Positions 15,328 through 24,396 are shown, counted from the first letter of the stretch. The stretch is DNA of 43,822 bases from Streptomyces olivochromogenes (GCF_021538895.1 NZ_JADDRL010000079.1:1-43822); one strand, 5' to 3'. The notes: generated by a model from the sequence alone, not told the origin. Made by a program: numbers and translations.

Positions 15328-16305
15328 ATGGCCATTGCCAAGGCCGAGCGGCTGATGAACCTGGCGCTGTGCCTGCTGGGGACACGGCGGCCGCTCAGCA
15401 AGCGCGAGCTGCGCGAGTCCATTGAGGCTTACGTCGAGGCCTTCGGCCCGGACCGGGGCGCGGCCGGTTCCGACGACTCCTTCAACCGGATGTTCGAGCG
15501 GGACAAGGACGACCTGCGCGAGCTGGGCCTGGTCATCGAGACCGTCGAGAACCTCGACGGCGAGGTCGGCTACCTGGCCCGCCGCGACAGCAACCGTCTC
15601 CCGCCGATCACCCTGGACGCCGAGGAGGCCGCGGCCCTGGGCCTGGCCGCCAAGGTGTGGCAGCAGGCCCGCCTCGCGGGTGCGGCCAGCGGCGCCCTGC
15701 AGAAGCTGCGCGCCGCCGGGCTGCCCGAGGACGTCGACCCGTACGAGGCGCACGGCGCCCTGGAGCCGCGCATCCCGGTGCACGAGGCCGCGTTCGAGCC
15801 GCTGATGCTGGCCTGCCGCGACCGCCGCCCGGTCCTCTTCGACTACCGCAAGGCCTCCGCCGCCCGCCCCGAGCCCCGGCACGTGGAGCCGTGGGCGCTG
15901 GAGTGCTGGCGCGGTCACTGGTACCTCGCGGGCTGGGACCGCGACCGGGGCGCCGAGCGCGTCTTCAGGCTGTCCCGGATCACCGGCAAGGTCCGCTCGC
16001 GGGGCAGCGGCTTCACCGCCCCGGTGCCCGACGTCGTCACCGTGCGCGAGACCGTCGCGAGCTGGGCCGGCGAGATCGCCGACCGTACGGCGCTGATCCG
16101 GCTGCGCACCGGCTCGGGGTACCCCCTTCGGGCGAAGGCCACCTCGGTGCGGGAACTCGGCGAGGGCTGGGACGAGTTGGAGATTCCGTACGGGCACGGC
16201 CTGGACGCGTGGCTGGTGGAGTTCGGGCCGGACGTGGTGGTCCTGGAGCCGGCCGAGCTGCGGTCGGACGTGGTGGACCGGCTGCGTGCCGTGGCCAAGG
16301 GCTGA
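15328..16305 (+). CDS. pafB: WYL-domain transcriptional regulator PafB
   Basis: First half of the PafBC regulator, which in mycobacteria activates DNA-repair genes independently of LexA. 325 residues: N-terminal winged HTH at about 5-75 (SKRELRESIEAYVEAFG region), a linker, a WYL domain with the WALECWRGHWYLAGWDRDRGAERVF-type core around residue 190-215, and a C-terminal WCX domain. ATG 15328 is preceded by GAAGG and GAAGGG. It is followed 19 bp later by pafC. Despite the name, pafBC is known to be part of the DNA-damage response and not needed for pupylation. The call rests on architecture plus position downstream of pafA. Confidence 0.93.
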   Translation: MAIAKAERLMNLALCLLGTRRPLSKRELRESIEAYVEAFGPDRGAAGSDDSFNRMFERDKDDLRELGLVIETVENLDGEVGYLARRDSNRLPPITLDAEEAAALGLAAKVWQQARLAGAASGALQKLRAAGLPEDVDPYEAHGALEPRIPVHEAAFEPLMLACRDRRPVLFDYRKASAARPEPRHVEPWALECWRGHWYLAGWDRDRGAERVFRLSRITGKVRSRGSGFTAPVPDVVTVRETVASWAGEIADRTALIRLRTGSGYPLRAKATSVRELGEGWDELEIPYGHGLDAWLVEFGPDVVVLEPAELRSDVVDRLRAVAKG

Positions 16306-16324
16306 GGGGGAGCGGAGCAAGACA

Positions 16325-17368
16325 GTGGCAGGCAAACCGGTCAGGCCCGTGAACGCCATCGACCAGACCAGGCGGATGCTCTCCCTGGTGACGTATCTGC
16401 GCGAGCGCCCCGGCGCCCGGATCGCGGACGTCGCGCGCGCCTTCGGCATCACCGAGGACGAGCTGGTCTCCGACCTCGACGTGCTGCCCATGTGCGGCAC
16501 CAGCTTCCGCGGCGGCGATCTGCTCGACATCGACACCGACGGCGAGCGCATCTGGTGGCACAACCCCGACGACGTGGCCGCGCCGCTCAGGCTGGCCGCC
16601 GACGAGGCGACCGCGCTGCTGGTGGCCGCGCGGGCCGTGTTGACCCTGCCGGGCCTGCGCGAGGGCGACCGGCAGGCGCTGCTGCGGGCCACCGCCAAGG
16701 TCGAGGCCGCGGCCGGTGAGACGGCGGGGGCCAGTTCCCGGCTGTCGGTGACCTTCGAGTCCGAGGGCGGCGTTTTCGCCGACGTCGACCGGGCCATCTC
16801 CGAGCGCCGCCGCCTGTGGATCCGCTACTACTCGCCCGCCCGTGACGAGGTCACCGAGCGCGAGATCGACCCGATCCGCCTGGTCAGCGTCGGCCACACC
16901 TATGTGGAGGCCTGGTGCCGCCGCTCCGAGGCGCGCCGCACCTTCCGGCTCGACCGGGTCGCCGAGATCAGGATCCTCGACGAGCCGTCCGCGCCGCCGG
17001 AGATCGAGCTGCGGGACCTGTCCGAGGCGCTGGTGCAGCCGGCCGCCGAGGATCCGCAGGTGGTCGTCGAGGTCGGCCCGGGCGGCCGCTGGGTCGCCGA
17101 GTACTACCCGCACGACAGCGCGGATGAGCTTCCCGACGGCGGGCTGCGTATTACCCTGCGCACCCCCGATCCGGCGTCGCTGCGGCGCCTGGCGCTGCGG
17201 CTCGGCCGCGACGGGCGGATCGTCTCGCCGCCCGAGCTCGCCGACAGCGCCCGGCAGGCGGCCCGCGAGGCGCTGGCGGCCTACGACGGCGTCGCGCGGA
17301 CGCCGGACGCACCGCAGGGTGCCGATGAGGTGCACGGCGTTCACGACAGGCAGGAGCGAGGGCTTTGA
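16325..17368 (+). CDS. pafC: WYL-domain transcriptional regulator PafC
   Basis: Partner of PafB. 347 residues with an N-terminal HTH (about 12-60, RMLSLVTYLRERPGARIADV), a WYL domain around 170-220 (ISERRRLWIRYYSPARDE, followed by VGHTYVEAWCRRSEARRTFR) and a C-terminal WCX domain. GTG 16325 is preceded by GGGGGAGCGGAG; the open frame extends upstream to an ATG at 16286 inside pafB but that lacks a ribosome site. Its stop overlaps the next gene's TTG, suggesting translational coupling. In mycobacteria PafB and PafC act together as a heterodimer. Confidence 0.93.
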   Translation: MAGKPVRPVNAIDQTRRMLSLVTYLRERPGARIADVARAFGITEDELVSDLDVLPMCGTSFRGGDLLDIDTDGERIWWHNPDDVAAPLRLAADEATALLVAARAVLTLPGLREGDRQALLRATAKVEAAAGETAGASSRLSVTFESEGGVFADVDRAISERRRLWIRYYSPARDEVTEREIDPIRLVSVGHTYVEAWCRRSEARRTFRLDRVAEIRILDEPSAPPEIELRDLSEALVQPAAEDPQVVVEVGPGGRWVAEYYPHDSADELPDGGLRITLRTPDPASLRRLALRLGRDGRIVSPPELADSARQAAREALAAYDGVARTPDAPQGADEVHGVHDRQERGL

Positions 17369-17658
17369 GCGAGTCCGCGGGGTCCGGTGCGAGGGAAATG
17401 ACGGTGGCGGCCGCTTTCGCGGGGATGAAGAGAGTGGTCCCCGTGGTGTTCAAGGCCGGCTGTCCGGACTGCCGGGGCCGTTTCGAGCTCGCCGCGAGCG
17501 CCCTGCGGCTCGCCATCGGTGCCACGAGCCGGACGACGTTCTACTCCTTCACCTGCCCCGAGTGCGGCGCCGCCGTCCGCAAGCCCGCGGGTGAACGCAT
17601 CGTCGAGCTGCTGACCGGGGGCGGGGTCAGGACCTTGAGGCTGCACTCCACCGTCTAG
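17365..17658 (+). CDS. Small zinc-ribbon-like protein of unknown function
   Basis: 97 residues, not matched to a named protein. Two CxxC knuckles (CPDC and CPEC, about 37 residues apart) suggest one zinc ribbon. It has no membrane segment. The start is TTG 17365, overlapping the pafC stop in a TTGA arrangement with AGGAG eight bases upstream; ATG 17398 is an in-frame alternative that would remove 11 residues without affecting the ribbon. Coupling to pafC suggests expression with the PafBC regulators. Possible role in nucleic-acid binding is inference only. Confidence 0.75.
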   Translation: MSESAGSGAREMTVAAAFAGMKRVVPVVFKAGCPDCRGRFELAASALRLAIGATSRTTFYSFTCPECGAAVRKPAGERIVELLTGGGVRTLRLHSTV

Positions 17659-17661
17659 GCT
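17656..17661 (+). promoter_or_regulatory. Candidate -10 box (TAGGCT) for the small membrane protein gene
   Basis: TAGGCT includes the stop codon of the preceding gene and is seven bases from the next ATG (17669), compatible with a leaderless transcript. No -35 or ribosome site is visible. Confidence 0.3.
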
Positions 17662-17668
17662 CGGCGGC

Positions 17669-17863
17669 ATGTTCTGGGCGATGTTCGCGGTGGCGGTGGG
17701 TTTTCTGGGGCTTGTCGTCCTGGGTGTGCTGGGTGTCCGGGTCTTCGTGGAGGCGCAGCGGCTGGGCCGCCAGGTCTCGGATTCCGCGCGGCGGATCAAC
17801 AGGGCGGCCGAGGATCTGGAGCGCGCCTCGGTGAGCGCGGCGAGGGCCGCGGACTCCCTGTGA
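17669..17863 (+). CDS. Small single-pass membrane protein
   Basis: 64-residue protein with one N-terminal hydrophobic helix (about residues 3-28) and a polar, Arg/Ala/Glu-rich amphipathic tail (about 30-64) with heptad-like spacing that could form a coiled coil. It resembles the short 'bacteriocin/DUF948-like' anchored proteins often found near tat genes, but I cannot assign a family. It starts 10 bp after the zinc-ribbon gene and lies 260 bp upstream of tatA. Real gene status is supported by GC-rich third positions and position. Confidence 0.68.
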   Translation: MFWAMFAVAVGFLGLVVLGVLGVRVFVEAQRLGRQVSDSARRINRAAEDLERASVSAARAADSL

Positions 17864-18008
17864 GGCTTGCTGTGGGTGCCCGCTGATAAGGGCTTCTCAA
17901 GCGTTTTGCGTCACTTCGCCCTGTCACCTTGACCGTCCCGGCAGGTACGCTGCTGGTCACGGTGCGAAGAACGAGGCGCGTATCGATGACCGGGAGTACG
18001 TACGGGGA

Positions 18009-18039
18009 TTGCCTCTCGTTTACCCCTGAGCGTTACGAT
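18009..18039 (+). promoter_or_regulatory. Candidate tatAC promoter
   Basis: TTGCCT (18009-18014) and TACGAT (18034-18039) with a 19-bp spacer. Two ACGATCG direct repeats (18035 and 18050, 15 bp apart) and the perfect palindrome GGACATATGTCC (18060-18071) lie at or just after the predicted start and could be regulatory. Confidence 0.35.
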
Positions 18040-18123
18040 CGCTGTCAGCACGATCGGTGGGACATATGTCCGACTGATCCGACGGCACCCCAACCAATAG
18101 CCTCGGTGAGAAGGTAAAGACTT

Positions 18124-18402
18124 ATGTTCGGAAGGCTCGGCGCCCCCGAGATCATTCTCATCCTCGTCGTCATCATCCTGCTGTTCGGCGCGAAGAAGCT
18201 TCCGGACATGGCCCGCTCGCTCGGTAAGTCCGCGCGCATCCTCAAGAGCGAGGCCAAGGCGATGAAGGAAGAGAGCAACGCCCCCGCCCCGGCGCCCTCC
18301 TCCAACGAGCAGCCCCCGGCGCAGCGCACCATCCAGGCGTCCCCCGGCGACGTGACCAGCTCGCGCCCGGTCAACGAGCCGACGGACACCACCCAGCGCT
18401 GA
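18124..18402 (+). CDS. tatA: Sec-independent translocase subunit TatA
   Basis: Pore-forming component of the twin-arginine translocation system, which exports folded proteins. 92 residues: short N-terminus, one membrane helix at about 9-24 (IILILVVIILLFGA), the hinge FGAKKLP, an amphipathic helix (about 28-50) and a Pro/Ser-rich C-terminal tail. ATG 18124 follows GAGAAGG. tatC lies 49 bp downstream, so the two are cotranscribed. tatB is not present here, as expected since it is elsewhere in Streptomyces. Tat is the major route for many Streptomyces enzymes and lipoproteins. Confidence 0.97.
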   Translation: MFGRLGAPEIILILVVIILLFGAKKLPDMARSLGKSARILKSEAKAMKEESNAPAPAPSSNEQPPAQRTIQASPGDVTSSRPVNEPTDTTQR

Positions 18403-18451
18403 CGCAAGGCCGGACTGACTCCCGGCCTGCCGCACGAGATGAGGACGTGGG

Positions 18452-19402
18452 TTGCTTAAGTCTGCCCGCAAGCAGGAGAGGGATCCCGAGGGGCGCATGC
18501 CTCTCGCGGATCACCTTCGTGAGCTCCGCAACCGGCTCGCGAAGGCGATGTTGGCCATCGTCGTCGTGACGTGTGTGGCCGCCTTCTTCTACAACGACAT
18601 CGTCAACTTCATCACCAAGCCGGTGCTGGACTCGGTCGGCTGCGCCCAGACCTTCGAACAGCTGGCGAAGTCGCACGACAAGACCCAGCAGTGCGCGCAG
18701 ATCACGATCAACGGTCTGCTCACGCCGTTCACGCTGGCGCTGAAGGTGTCGCTGATGGCCGGTGTCGTGCTGGCCTCCCCGGTGTGGTTGTACCAGCTGT
18801 GGGCCTTCGTGGCCCCCGGCCTGCACCGCCACGAGAAGAAGTACGCGTACGGCTTCGTCGGGACGGGCGTCCCGCTCTTCCTCGGTGGCGCCTACTTCGC
18901 CTACAAGGTGCTGCCCACCACGGCGAAGGTCCTGATCGGGTTCACGCCGCACGGTGTGAACAACCTGCTCCCGCTCGACGACCTGCTGGATCTGGTCACC
19001 CGCATGGTGATCGTCTTCGGTCTGTCCTTCGAGCTGCCGCTGCTGCTGATCATGCTGAACCTGACCGGTGCCCTCACCGGCCGGCGCATGCTCGGCTGGT
19101 GGCGGGCCATGATCCTCGGCATCACCGTGTTCGCGGCCGTCGCGACCCCGAGCACGGACCCGCTGACGATGCTGGCGCTCGCCGGACCGATCTGGGTGCT
19201 GTACTTCGGAGCGGTGCTCTTCTCGATCCTCAACGACCGGCGCAAGCGCCGCCGCGATCTGGCCGGCCCCGCCGACGACGAGGCCTCCGACCTGGACCTC
19301 ACCCCCGAGGACGTCGGGGCGGTCGAGACGGTCTCCGCCAGCCGGTCGCTGCCCGAGCAGTCGAGCACGGACCGGGTCAACGGCTACGACGACGTGACCT
19401 GA
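18452..19402 (+). CDS. tatC: Sec-independent translocase subunit TatC
   Basis: Signal-peptide receptor of the Tat system, multi-spanning membrane protein. 316 residues with six predicted helices, the N-terminal cytosolic MPLADHLRELRNRL signature that contacts the twin-arginine peptide, and a long charged C-terminal tail (about 265-316) with Asp/Glu-rich sequence. Start taken as TTG 18452 (LKSARKQERDPEGR precedes the signature), GAGG upstream; ATG 18497 at MPLADH is an alternative. The insertion around residue 65-90 (with Cys) between helices 1 and 2 is typical for actinobacterial TatC. A hairpin terminator separates it from the helicase gene. Confidence 0.96.
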   Translation: MLKSARKQERDPEGRMPLADHLRELRNRLAKAMLAIVVVTCVAAFFYNDIVNFITKPVLDSVGCAQTFEQLAKSHDKTQQCAQITINGLLTPFTLALKVSLMAGVVLASPVWLYQLWAFVAPGLHRHEKKYAYGFVGTGVPLFLGGAYFAYKVLPTTAKVLIGFTPHGVNNLLPLDDLLDLVTRMVIVFGLSFELPLLLIMLNLTGALTGRRMLGWWRAMILGITVFAAVATPSTDPLTMLALAGPIWVLYFGAVLFSILNDRRKRRRDLAGPADDEASDLDLTPEDVGAVETVSASRSLPEQSSTDRVNGYDDVT

Positions 19403-19421
19403 CCCGCCTTCCCGCCGTGAG

Positions 19422-19456
19422 AGGTGCCCGCGCCCCCAGGGGACGCGGGCACCTTT
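19422..19456 (+). terminator. Terminator after tatC
   Basis: 11-bp perfect arms (19422-19432 and 19444-19454) followed by TT. It lies 20 bp after the tatC stop. Confidence 0.8.
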
Positions 19457-19534
19457 CGTTTCGTCGAGGGGCATCCCATCTTCCGGTTAATGATCGTCCT
19501 GTTGTCAGTGCGGCCCGGTACGCTCGAAAGCACG

Positions 19535-22342
19535 ATGACAGAGGACCTCTCACCGGCCGAGCGGTATGCGGCAGCCCGCAGGCGGGCAGCCGAGCAGGCC
19601 ACCGCGCTCGCCTCCTTCCGCGAGATGTACGACTTCGGCCTCGACCCCTTCCAGATCGAGGCCTGCCAGGCGCTCGAAGCGGGGAAGGGCGTGCTGGTGG
19701 CCGCCCCCACCGGCTCCGGCAAGACGATCGTGGGCGAGTTCGCCGTCCACCTCGCCCTCCAGCAGGGCAGGAAGTGCTTCTACACGACGCCCATCAAGGC
19801 GCTGTCGAACCAGAAGTACGCCGACCTGTGCCGCCGCTACGGCAACGGCATGGTCGGCCTCCTCACCGGCGACAACAGCGTCAACTCCGATGCCCCCGTG
19901 GTCGTGATGACCACCGAGGTGCTGCGGAACATGCTCTACGCCGGCTCCCAGACCCTGCTGGGCCTCGGGTACGTGGTCATGGACGAGGTGCACTACCTCT
20001 CCGACCGCTTCCGCGGCGCCGTCTGGGAGGAAGTGATCATCCACCTCCCCGAGTCGGTGACCCTGGTGTCACTGTCCGCGACCGTGTCCAACGCCGAGGA
20101 GTTCGGCGACTGGCTCGACACGGTCCGCGGCGACACCGAGGTGATCGTCTCCGAGCACCGGCCCGTGCCGCTGTTCCAGCACGTGCTCGCCGGGCGCCGG
20201 ATGTACGACCTGTTCGAGGAGGGCGAGGGCCACAAGAGGGCCGTCAATCCGGATCTGACCCGGCTGGCCCGTATGGAGGCCAGCCGGCCGTCCTTCCAGG
20301 ACCGCAGACGCGGCCGCAGCATGCGCGAGGCCGACCGTGAGCGCGAGCGCAGACAGCGCGCCCGCGTGTGGACGCCGGGCCGCCCCGAGGTCATCGAGCG
20401 GCTCGACTCCGAGGGCCTGCTGCCCTCCATCACGTTCATCTTCAGCCGCGCCGCCTGCGAGGCCGCCGTCCAGCAGTGCCTGCACGCGGGGCTGCGCCTC
20501 AACGACGAGGAAGCGCGGGAGAAGGTGCGCGCGCTCGTCGAGGAGCGCACCGCCTCCATCCCCACCGAGGACCTGCACGTCCTCGGCTACTACGAGTGGC
20601 TGGAGGGCCTGGAGCGCGGCATCGCCGCCCACCACGCGGGCATGCTCCCGACCTTCAAGGAGGTCGTCGAGGAACTGTTCGTCCGCGGCCTGGTGAAGGC
20701 CGTCTTCGCCACCGAGACGCTCGCGCTGGGCATCAACATGCCCGCGCGCTCGGTGGTGCTGGAGAAGCTCGTCAAGTGGAACGGCGAGCAGCACGCCGAC
20801 ATCACCCCCGGCGAGTACACCCAGCTGACCGGACGCGCCGGGCGCCGTGGCATCGACGTCGAGGGCCACGCGGTCGTGCTCTGGCAGCGCGGCATGAGCC
20901 CCGATCACCTGGCCGGACTCGCGGGCACCCGCACGTACCCGCTGCGCTCCAGCTTCAAGCCGTCGTACAACATGGCGGTCAACCTGGTCGAGCAGTTCGG
21001 CCGGCACCGCTCGCGCGAGCTGCTGGAGACGTCGTTCGCGCAGTTCCAGGCCGACAAGTCGGTCGTCGGGATCTCCCGGCAGGTGCAGCGCAACGAGGAG
21101 GGCCTGTCGGGCTACAAGGAGTCCATGACCTGCCACCTCGGTGACTTCGAGGAGTACGCGCGGCTGCGCCGGGAGCTCAAGGACCGCGAGACCGAACTGG
21201 CCAGGCAGGGCGCCTCCGAGCGCCGTGCGGAGGCCGCCGTCGCCCTGGAGAAGCTGAAGCCGGGCGATGTCATCCACGTGCCGACCGGGAAGTACGCAGG
21301 GCTGGCCCTGGTGCTGGATCCGGGGCTGCCTGCGGGGCGTTCCAACGGCCACCGCGGCTTCGAGCACCACGACGGGCCGCGCCCGCTCGTGCTGACCGCC
21401 GAACGGCAGGTCAAGCGGCTGGCGTCGATGGACTTCCCGGTGCCGGTGGAGCCGTTGGAGCGGATGCGGATCCCGAAGTCCTTCAACCCCCGCTCCCCGC
21501 AGTCCCGTCGGGACCTCGCCTCCGCGCTGCGTTCCAAGGCCGGGCACATCCCGCCGGAGCGGGCCCGCAAGAAGCGGTCCCAGGCCGCCGACGACCGGGA
21601 GATCGCCCGGCTGCGCACCGAGCTCCGCGCCCACCCCTGCCACGGGTGCAACGAACGTGAGGACCACGCCCGTTGGGCCGAGCGCTACCACCGGCTGCTG
21701 CGCGACACCTCGCAGCTGGAGCGCCGCATCGAGGGCCGTACGAACACGATCGCGCGCACCTTTGACCGGATCGTGGCCCTGCTGACCGAACTCGACTATC
21801 TGCGCGGCAACGACGTCACCGAGCACGGCAAGCGGCTCGCCCGGTTGTACGGCGAACTCGACCTGCTCGCCAGCGAATGCCTGCGGGAAGGCGTCTGGGA
21901 GGGACTTGCACCGGCCGAACTCGCCGCGTGCGTCTCCGCCTTGGTGTACGAGGCCCGGGTCGGTGACGACGCGCTCGCGCCGAAGCTGCCCTCGGGCAAG
22001 GCCAAGGCCGCGCTTGGCGAGATGGTGCGGATCTGGGGACGACTGGACGCCCTGGAGGAGGAGTTCCGCATCACGCAGACCGAGGGCGTCGGGCAGCGCG
22101 AGCCCGACCTCGGCTTCGCCTGGGCCGCGTACATGTGGGCCAGCGGCAAGGGCCTCGACGAGGTGTTGCGCGAGGCCGAGATGCCGGCGGGCGACTTCGT
22201 GCGCTGGTGCAAGCAGGTGATCGACGTGCTGGGGCAGATCTCGGCGGCGTCTCCTGTGGAGGGCTCGACCGTGACGAAGGCCGCGCGCAAGGCCGTTGAC
22301 CAGTTGCTGCGAGGCGTTGTCGCCTACTCGTCGGTGGGCTGA
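19535..22342 (+). CDS. helY: HelY-type DEVH-box RNA/DNA helicase
   Basis: Superfamily 2 helicase of the Ski2/Mtr4-like group. 935 residues: Walker A APTGSGKT near 56, DEVH motif (VVMDEVHYLS) near 150, SAT motif (LSATVSN), and motif VI QLTGRAGRRGID near 430. The rest (about 500-935) is a long accessory region with Lys/Arg/Glu-rich helices and a CHGC motif. Length and tat adjacency match HelY of mycobacteria (about 900 residues). ATG 19535 was chosen; an upstream reading of 37 residues passes through the tatC terminator and is rejected. TACGCT at 19519-19524 could be a -10 with a leader of only a few bases. Substrates are not known with certainty; RNA is usual for this group. Confidence 0.92.
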   Translation: MTEDLSPAERYAAARRRAAEQATALASFREMYDFGLDPFQIEACQALEAGKGVLVAAPTGSGKTIVGEFAVHLALQQGRKCFYTTPIKALSNQKYADLCRRYGNGMVGLLTGDNSVNSDAPVVVMTTEVLRNMLYAGSQTLLGLGYVVMDEVHYLSDRFRGAVWEEVIIHLPESVTLVSLSATVSNAEEFGDWLDTVRGDTEVIVSEHRPVPLFQHVLAGRRMYDLFEEGEGHKRAVNPDLTRLARMEASRPSFQDRRRGRSMREADRERERRQRARVWTPGRPEVIERLDSEGLLPSITFIFSRAACEAAVQQCLHAGLRLNDEEAREKVRALVEERTASIPTEDLHVLGYYEWLEGLERGIAAHHAGMLPTFKEVVEELFVRGLVKAVFATETLALGINMPARSVVLEKLVKWNGEQHADITPGEYTQLTGRAGRRGIDVEGHAVVLWQRGMSPDHLAGLAGTRTYPLRSSFKPSYNMAVNLVEQFGRHRSRELLETSFAQFQADKSVVGISRQVQRNEEGLSGYKESMTCHLGDFEEYARLRRELKDRETELARQGASERRAEAAVALEKLKPGDVIHVPTGKYAGLALVLDPGLPAGRSNGHRGFEHHDGPRPLVLTAERQVKRLASMDFPVPVEPLERMRIPKSFNPRSPQSRRDLASALRSKAGHIPPERARKKRSQAADDREIARLRTELRAHPCHGCNEREDHARWAERYHRLLRDTSQLERRIEGRTNTIARTFDRIVALLTELDYLRGNDVTEHGKRLARLYGELDLLASECLREGVWEGLAPAELAACVSALVYEARVGDDALAPKLPSGKAKAALGEMVRIWGRLDALEEEFRITQTEGVGQREPDLGFAWAAYMWASGKGLDEVLREAEMPAGDFVRWCKQVIDVLGQISAASPVEGSTVTKAARKAVDQLLRGVVAYSSVG

Positions 22343-22752
22343 CCGTTTCGTGTGCGGGTGCGGGTGGGCTGCGGTCGGTCGCGCGGCTCCCCGCGCCCCT
22401 TCAGGGCGCTGCCCTCTTCCGCTCGCTTCCTGAGCTCCGCGCCGCCCCCGGCGCCCGAACTCACCCGTCACGGTGAGTGGTTTTCGCATGCCCTTTCGCC
22501 GTCACCCACCGTGTTCGAATGTGGGCTGAGCGTATAAATGGGGCCGAGCGTACTCCTGTCACACAGGTGATTTCAGGTGCTTGCTGAATATGACACGGCG
22601 ATGATCCGCTCGGACTAAGCTCGCCCGCGGCGCACCGAGTTGAGGTGAATTCGTGCGCTTGTTCCCAAAGGTTACGAAGATCCTGACTGCTCCATGACTC
22701 TTCCCCCCACAAACTCCCCCGACACCCAGCCGATACTTCTCAGAGGGCATCC
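22343..22752. other. 410-bp intergenic region upstream of the conservon
   Basis: No convincing gene. It starts with a GC-rich stretch of the form common after Streptomyces genes (ggctccccgcgccccttcag), containing a 6-bp hairpin at 22393-22409 that may end helY transcription. The middle is AT-richer. Two GAGCGTA repeats at 22528-22534 and 22546-22552 are 18 bp apart around a TATAAAT; CAGGTG occurs twice just after. The conservon promoter is probably here, but no standard -35/-10 pair is clear. Confidence 0.6.
22393..22409 (+). terminator. Short hairpin after helY in a Streptomyces-type intergenic repeat
   Basis: Arms GCGCCC/GGGCGC with a five-base loop, inside a sequence form I recognise as recurrent downstream of Streptomyces genes. 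Weak as a terminator by itself. Confidence 0.4.
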
Positions 22753-24396
22753 ATGGTGAGTGTTCAATCGCCTCCCGGTGGCCGTGAACTTCCCTATGCG
22801 CGGGCGCTGTTGCTGCCCGCCATACTGATGGCCGCGGCGACCGGAGCCGCCGTCGCCCTGGTGGCGGCACCGGCCCGGACCGCCGTCGGCTGGTGCGGAG
22901 CCGTCGCCACGGTGCTGGTGTCCGCGACAGCCGCCGAAGCGGTACGACGCGGCCGCCATCTGCGGGCACTGCGGACCGAGCACGCCCGTCACACCGCGTA
23001 TCTGGAAGGGCGCCTCGCCGCCCACGACGAGGAGCTCATCCGGTTCGCGACGGAGATCGTGCCGACCGCGCTGTACCGGCTGCGCCACGGTGAATCCCCC
23101 CGAGAGGTGATTCACGCGGTCCTCGACTCCGACCCCGAACTGCGGCACATCCCCGAAGCGCAGCGCGACGTGCTGCGCACCGTGCTCAAGATCGTCGACG
23201 ACGAGGAGGCCATGCGCGACTCGGCGCAGCGCTCCTTCGTCAACATCGCCCAGCGCGTCCAGGCGATCGTCCACCAGCAGGCCTCGGAACTCCGGGAGAT
23301 GGAGGAGGACCACGGCCGCAACCCCGAGGTCTTCGACGACCTGCTGCGCATCGACCACGGCACCGCGCTGATCGGCCGCCTGGCCGACTCCATCTCCGTC
23401 ATCGGCGGCGGCCGCCCCGGCCGCCAGTGGCCCAACCCCGTCGCCCTGTACAGCGTGTTGCGCGGCGCGATGTCGCGCATCCTGGAGTACCGCCGCATCG
23501 ACCTGTCCTCCATCGCCAAGGTCAACATCAAGGGCACCTGCGTCGAACCGGTCATCCACGCCGCAGCCGAACTCCTCGACAACGCCACCCGCTACTCGCC
23601 GCCTCACACCAAGGTGCACGTCACCGCCACCGAGGTGCAGACCGGCGTGTGCATCGAGATCGAGGACGGCGGCGTCAGCCTCAGCGAGGAGTCCCGCGCC
23701 CGCGTCGAGAACATGCTGGAGCGCGCCAAGGCCGGCGTCGACCTCCAGGACCTCGGCGAGAGCCCCCGCCTCGGCCTCGCCGTCGTGGGCCGGCTCTGCT
23801 CGGCGTACAACATGCAGGTCTCGCTGCGGGCCTCGGCCTACGGCGGCGTCCGCGCCGTCCTCATCGTGCCCAGCAACATGATGACCGGCGAGCCCTCACC
23901 CGGACTCGCCCACGGCATCGGCGCCACCGCGGTGCCGAAGGCCGAACTCGGCGCCCTGGAGGGCCCCAAGCGCCCGCCGAAGAAGCGCCGCCCCACCAGC
24001 CCGCGCATCCCCGCCGGGGTCTCCATGGAGGACGACGTCCCCGAGGTCACCGAGTGGACGGCGGGCGGGCTGCCGCAGCGCCGCAGCAAGGTCAAGACCT
24101 CGCTGACCCAGCGGATCGTCGAACAGGCCGCCATCGAGCGCGCCGAACGCGAGGGCAGGCCGACCATCTGGTCGCAGCACAAGCCCGAGCCCGAGCCGGA
24201 GCCCGAAGAGGACCCCGAGCGCAAGAAGCTGAACGAGCGCGAGCCGGGCATGTGGGTCGAGGCCTTCTGGGACGGCCTCAAGGAGGGCAACCCGGGTGTC
24301 CACCCCACCGACTTCACGCGCAACCCCACCGCATACATGCACCTGATCGAGCAGCCGGCCCGCAGCGAGGCCGACGACGAGGGGGACCTCAAGTGA
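22753..24396 (+). CDS. cvnA9: Conservon sensor kinase-like protein CvnA (RarA type)
   Basis: Membrane-anchored histidine-kinase-like protein that heads the conservon. 547 residues: two hydrophobic helices near residues 17-37 and 43-62, a cytosolic helical region (about 70-215) with LLRIDHGTALIGRL as the possible His-containing dimerisation helix, and an HATPase domain with N-box ELLDNATRYSPP near 275 and a G-box around GLAVVGRL near 340. The tail (about 390-547) is Pro/Glu/Lys-rich and disordered, with PEPEPEPEED. In other conservons such proteins partner with CvnB-CvnD in a complex resembling eukaryotic GPCR-G-protein signalling. The number 9 is inferred from synteny recalled for S. coelicolor (rarABCDE). 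Stop overlaps the cvnB GTG (GTGA). Confidence 0.92.
   Translation: MVSVQSPPGGRELPYARALLLPAILMAAATGAAVALVAAPARTAVGWCGAVATVLVSATAAEAVRRGRHLRALRTEHARHTAYLEGRLAAHDEELIRFATEIVPTALYRLRHGESPREVIHAVLDSDPELRHIPEAQRDVLRTVLKIVDDEEAMRDSAQRSFVNIAQRVQAIVHQQASELREMEEDHGRNPEVFDDLLRIDHGTALIGRLADSISVIGGGRPGRQWPNPVALYSVLRGAMSRILEYRRIDLSSIAKVNIKGTCVEPVIHAAAELLDNATRYSPPHTKVHVTATEVQTGVCIEIEDGGVSLSEESRARVENMLERAKAGVDLQDLGESPRLGLAVVGRLCSAYNMQVSLRASAYGGVRAVLIVPSNMMTGEPSPGLAHGIGATAVPKAELGALEGPKRPPKKRRPTSPRIPAGVSMEDDVPEVTEWTAGGLPQRRSKVKTSLTQRIVEQAAIERAEREGRPTIWSQHKPEPEPEPEEDPERKKLNEREPGMWVEAFWDGLKEGNPGVHPTDFTRNPTAYMHLIEQPARSEADDEGDLK

Noticed and set aside
20069..22489. Long open frame antisense to helY
   Set aside because: Same codon-bias mirror effect in GC-rich DNA; no ribosome site or domain.
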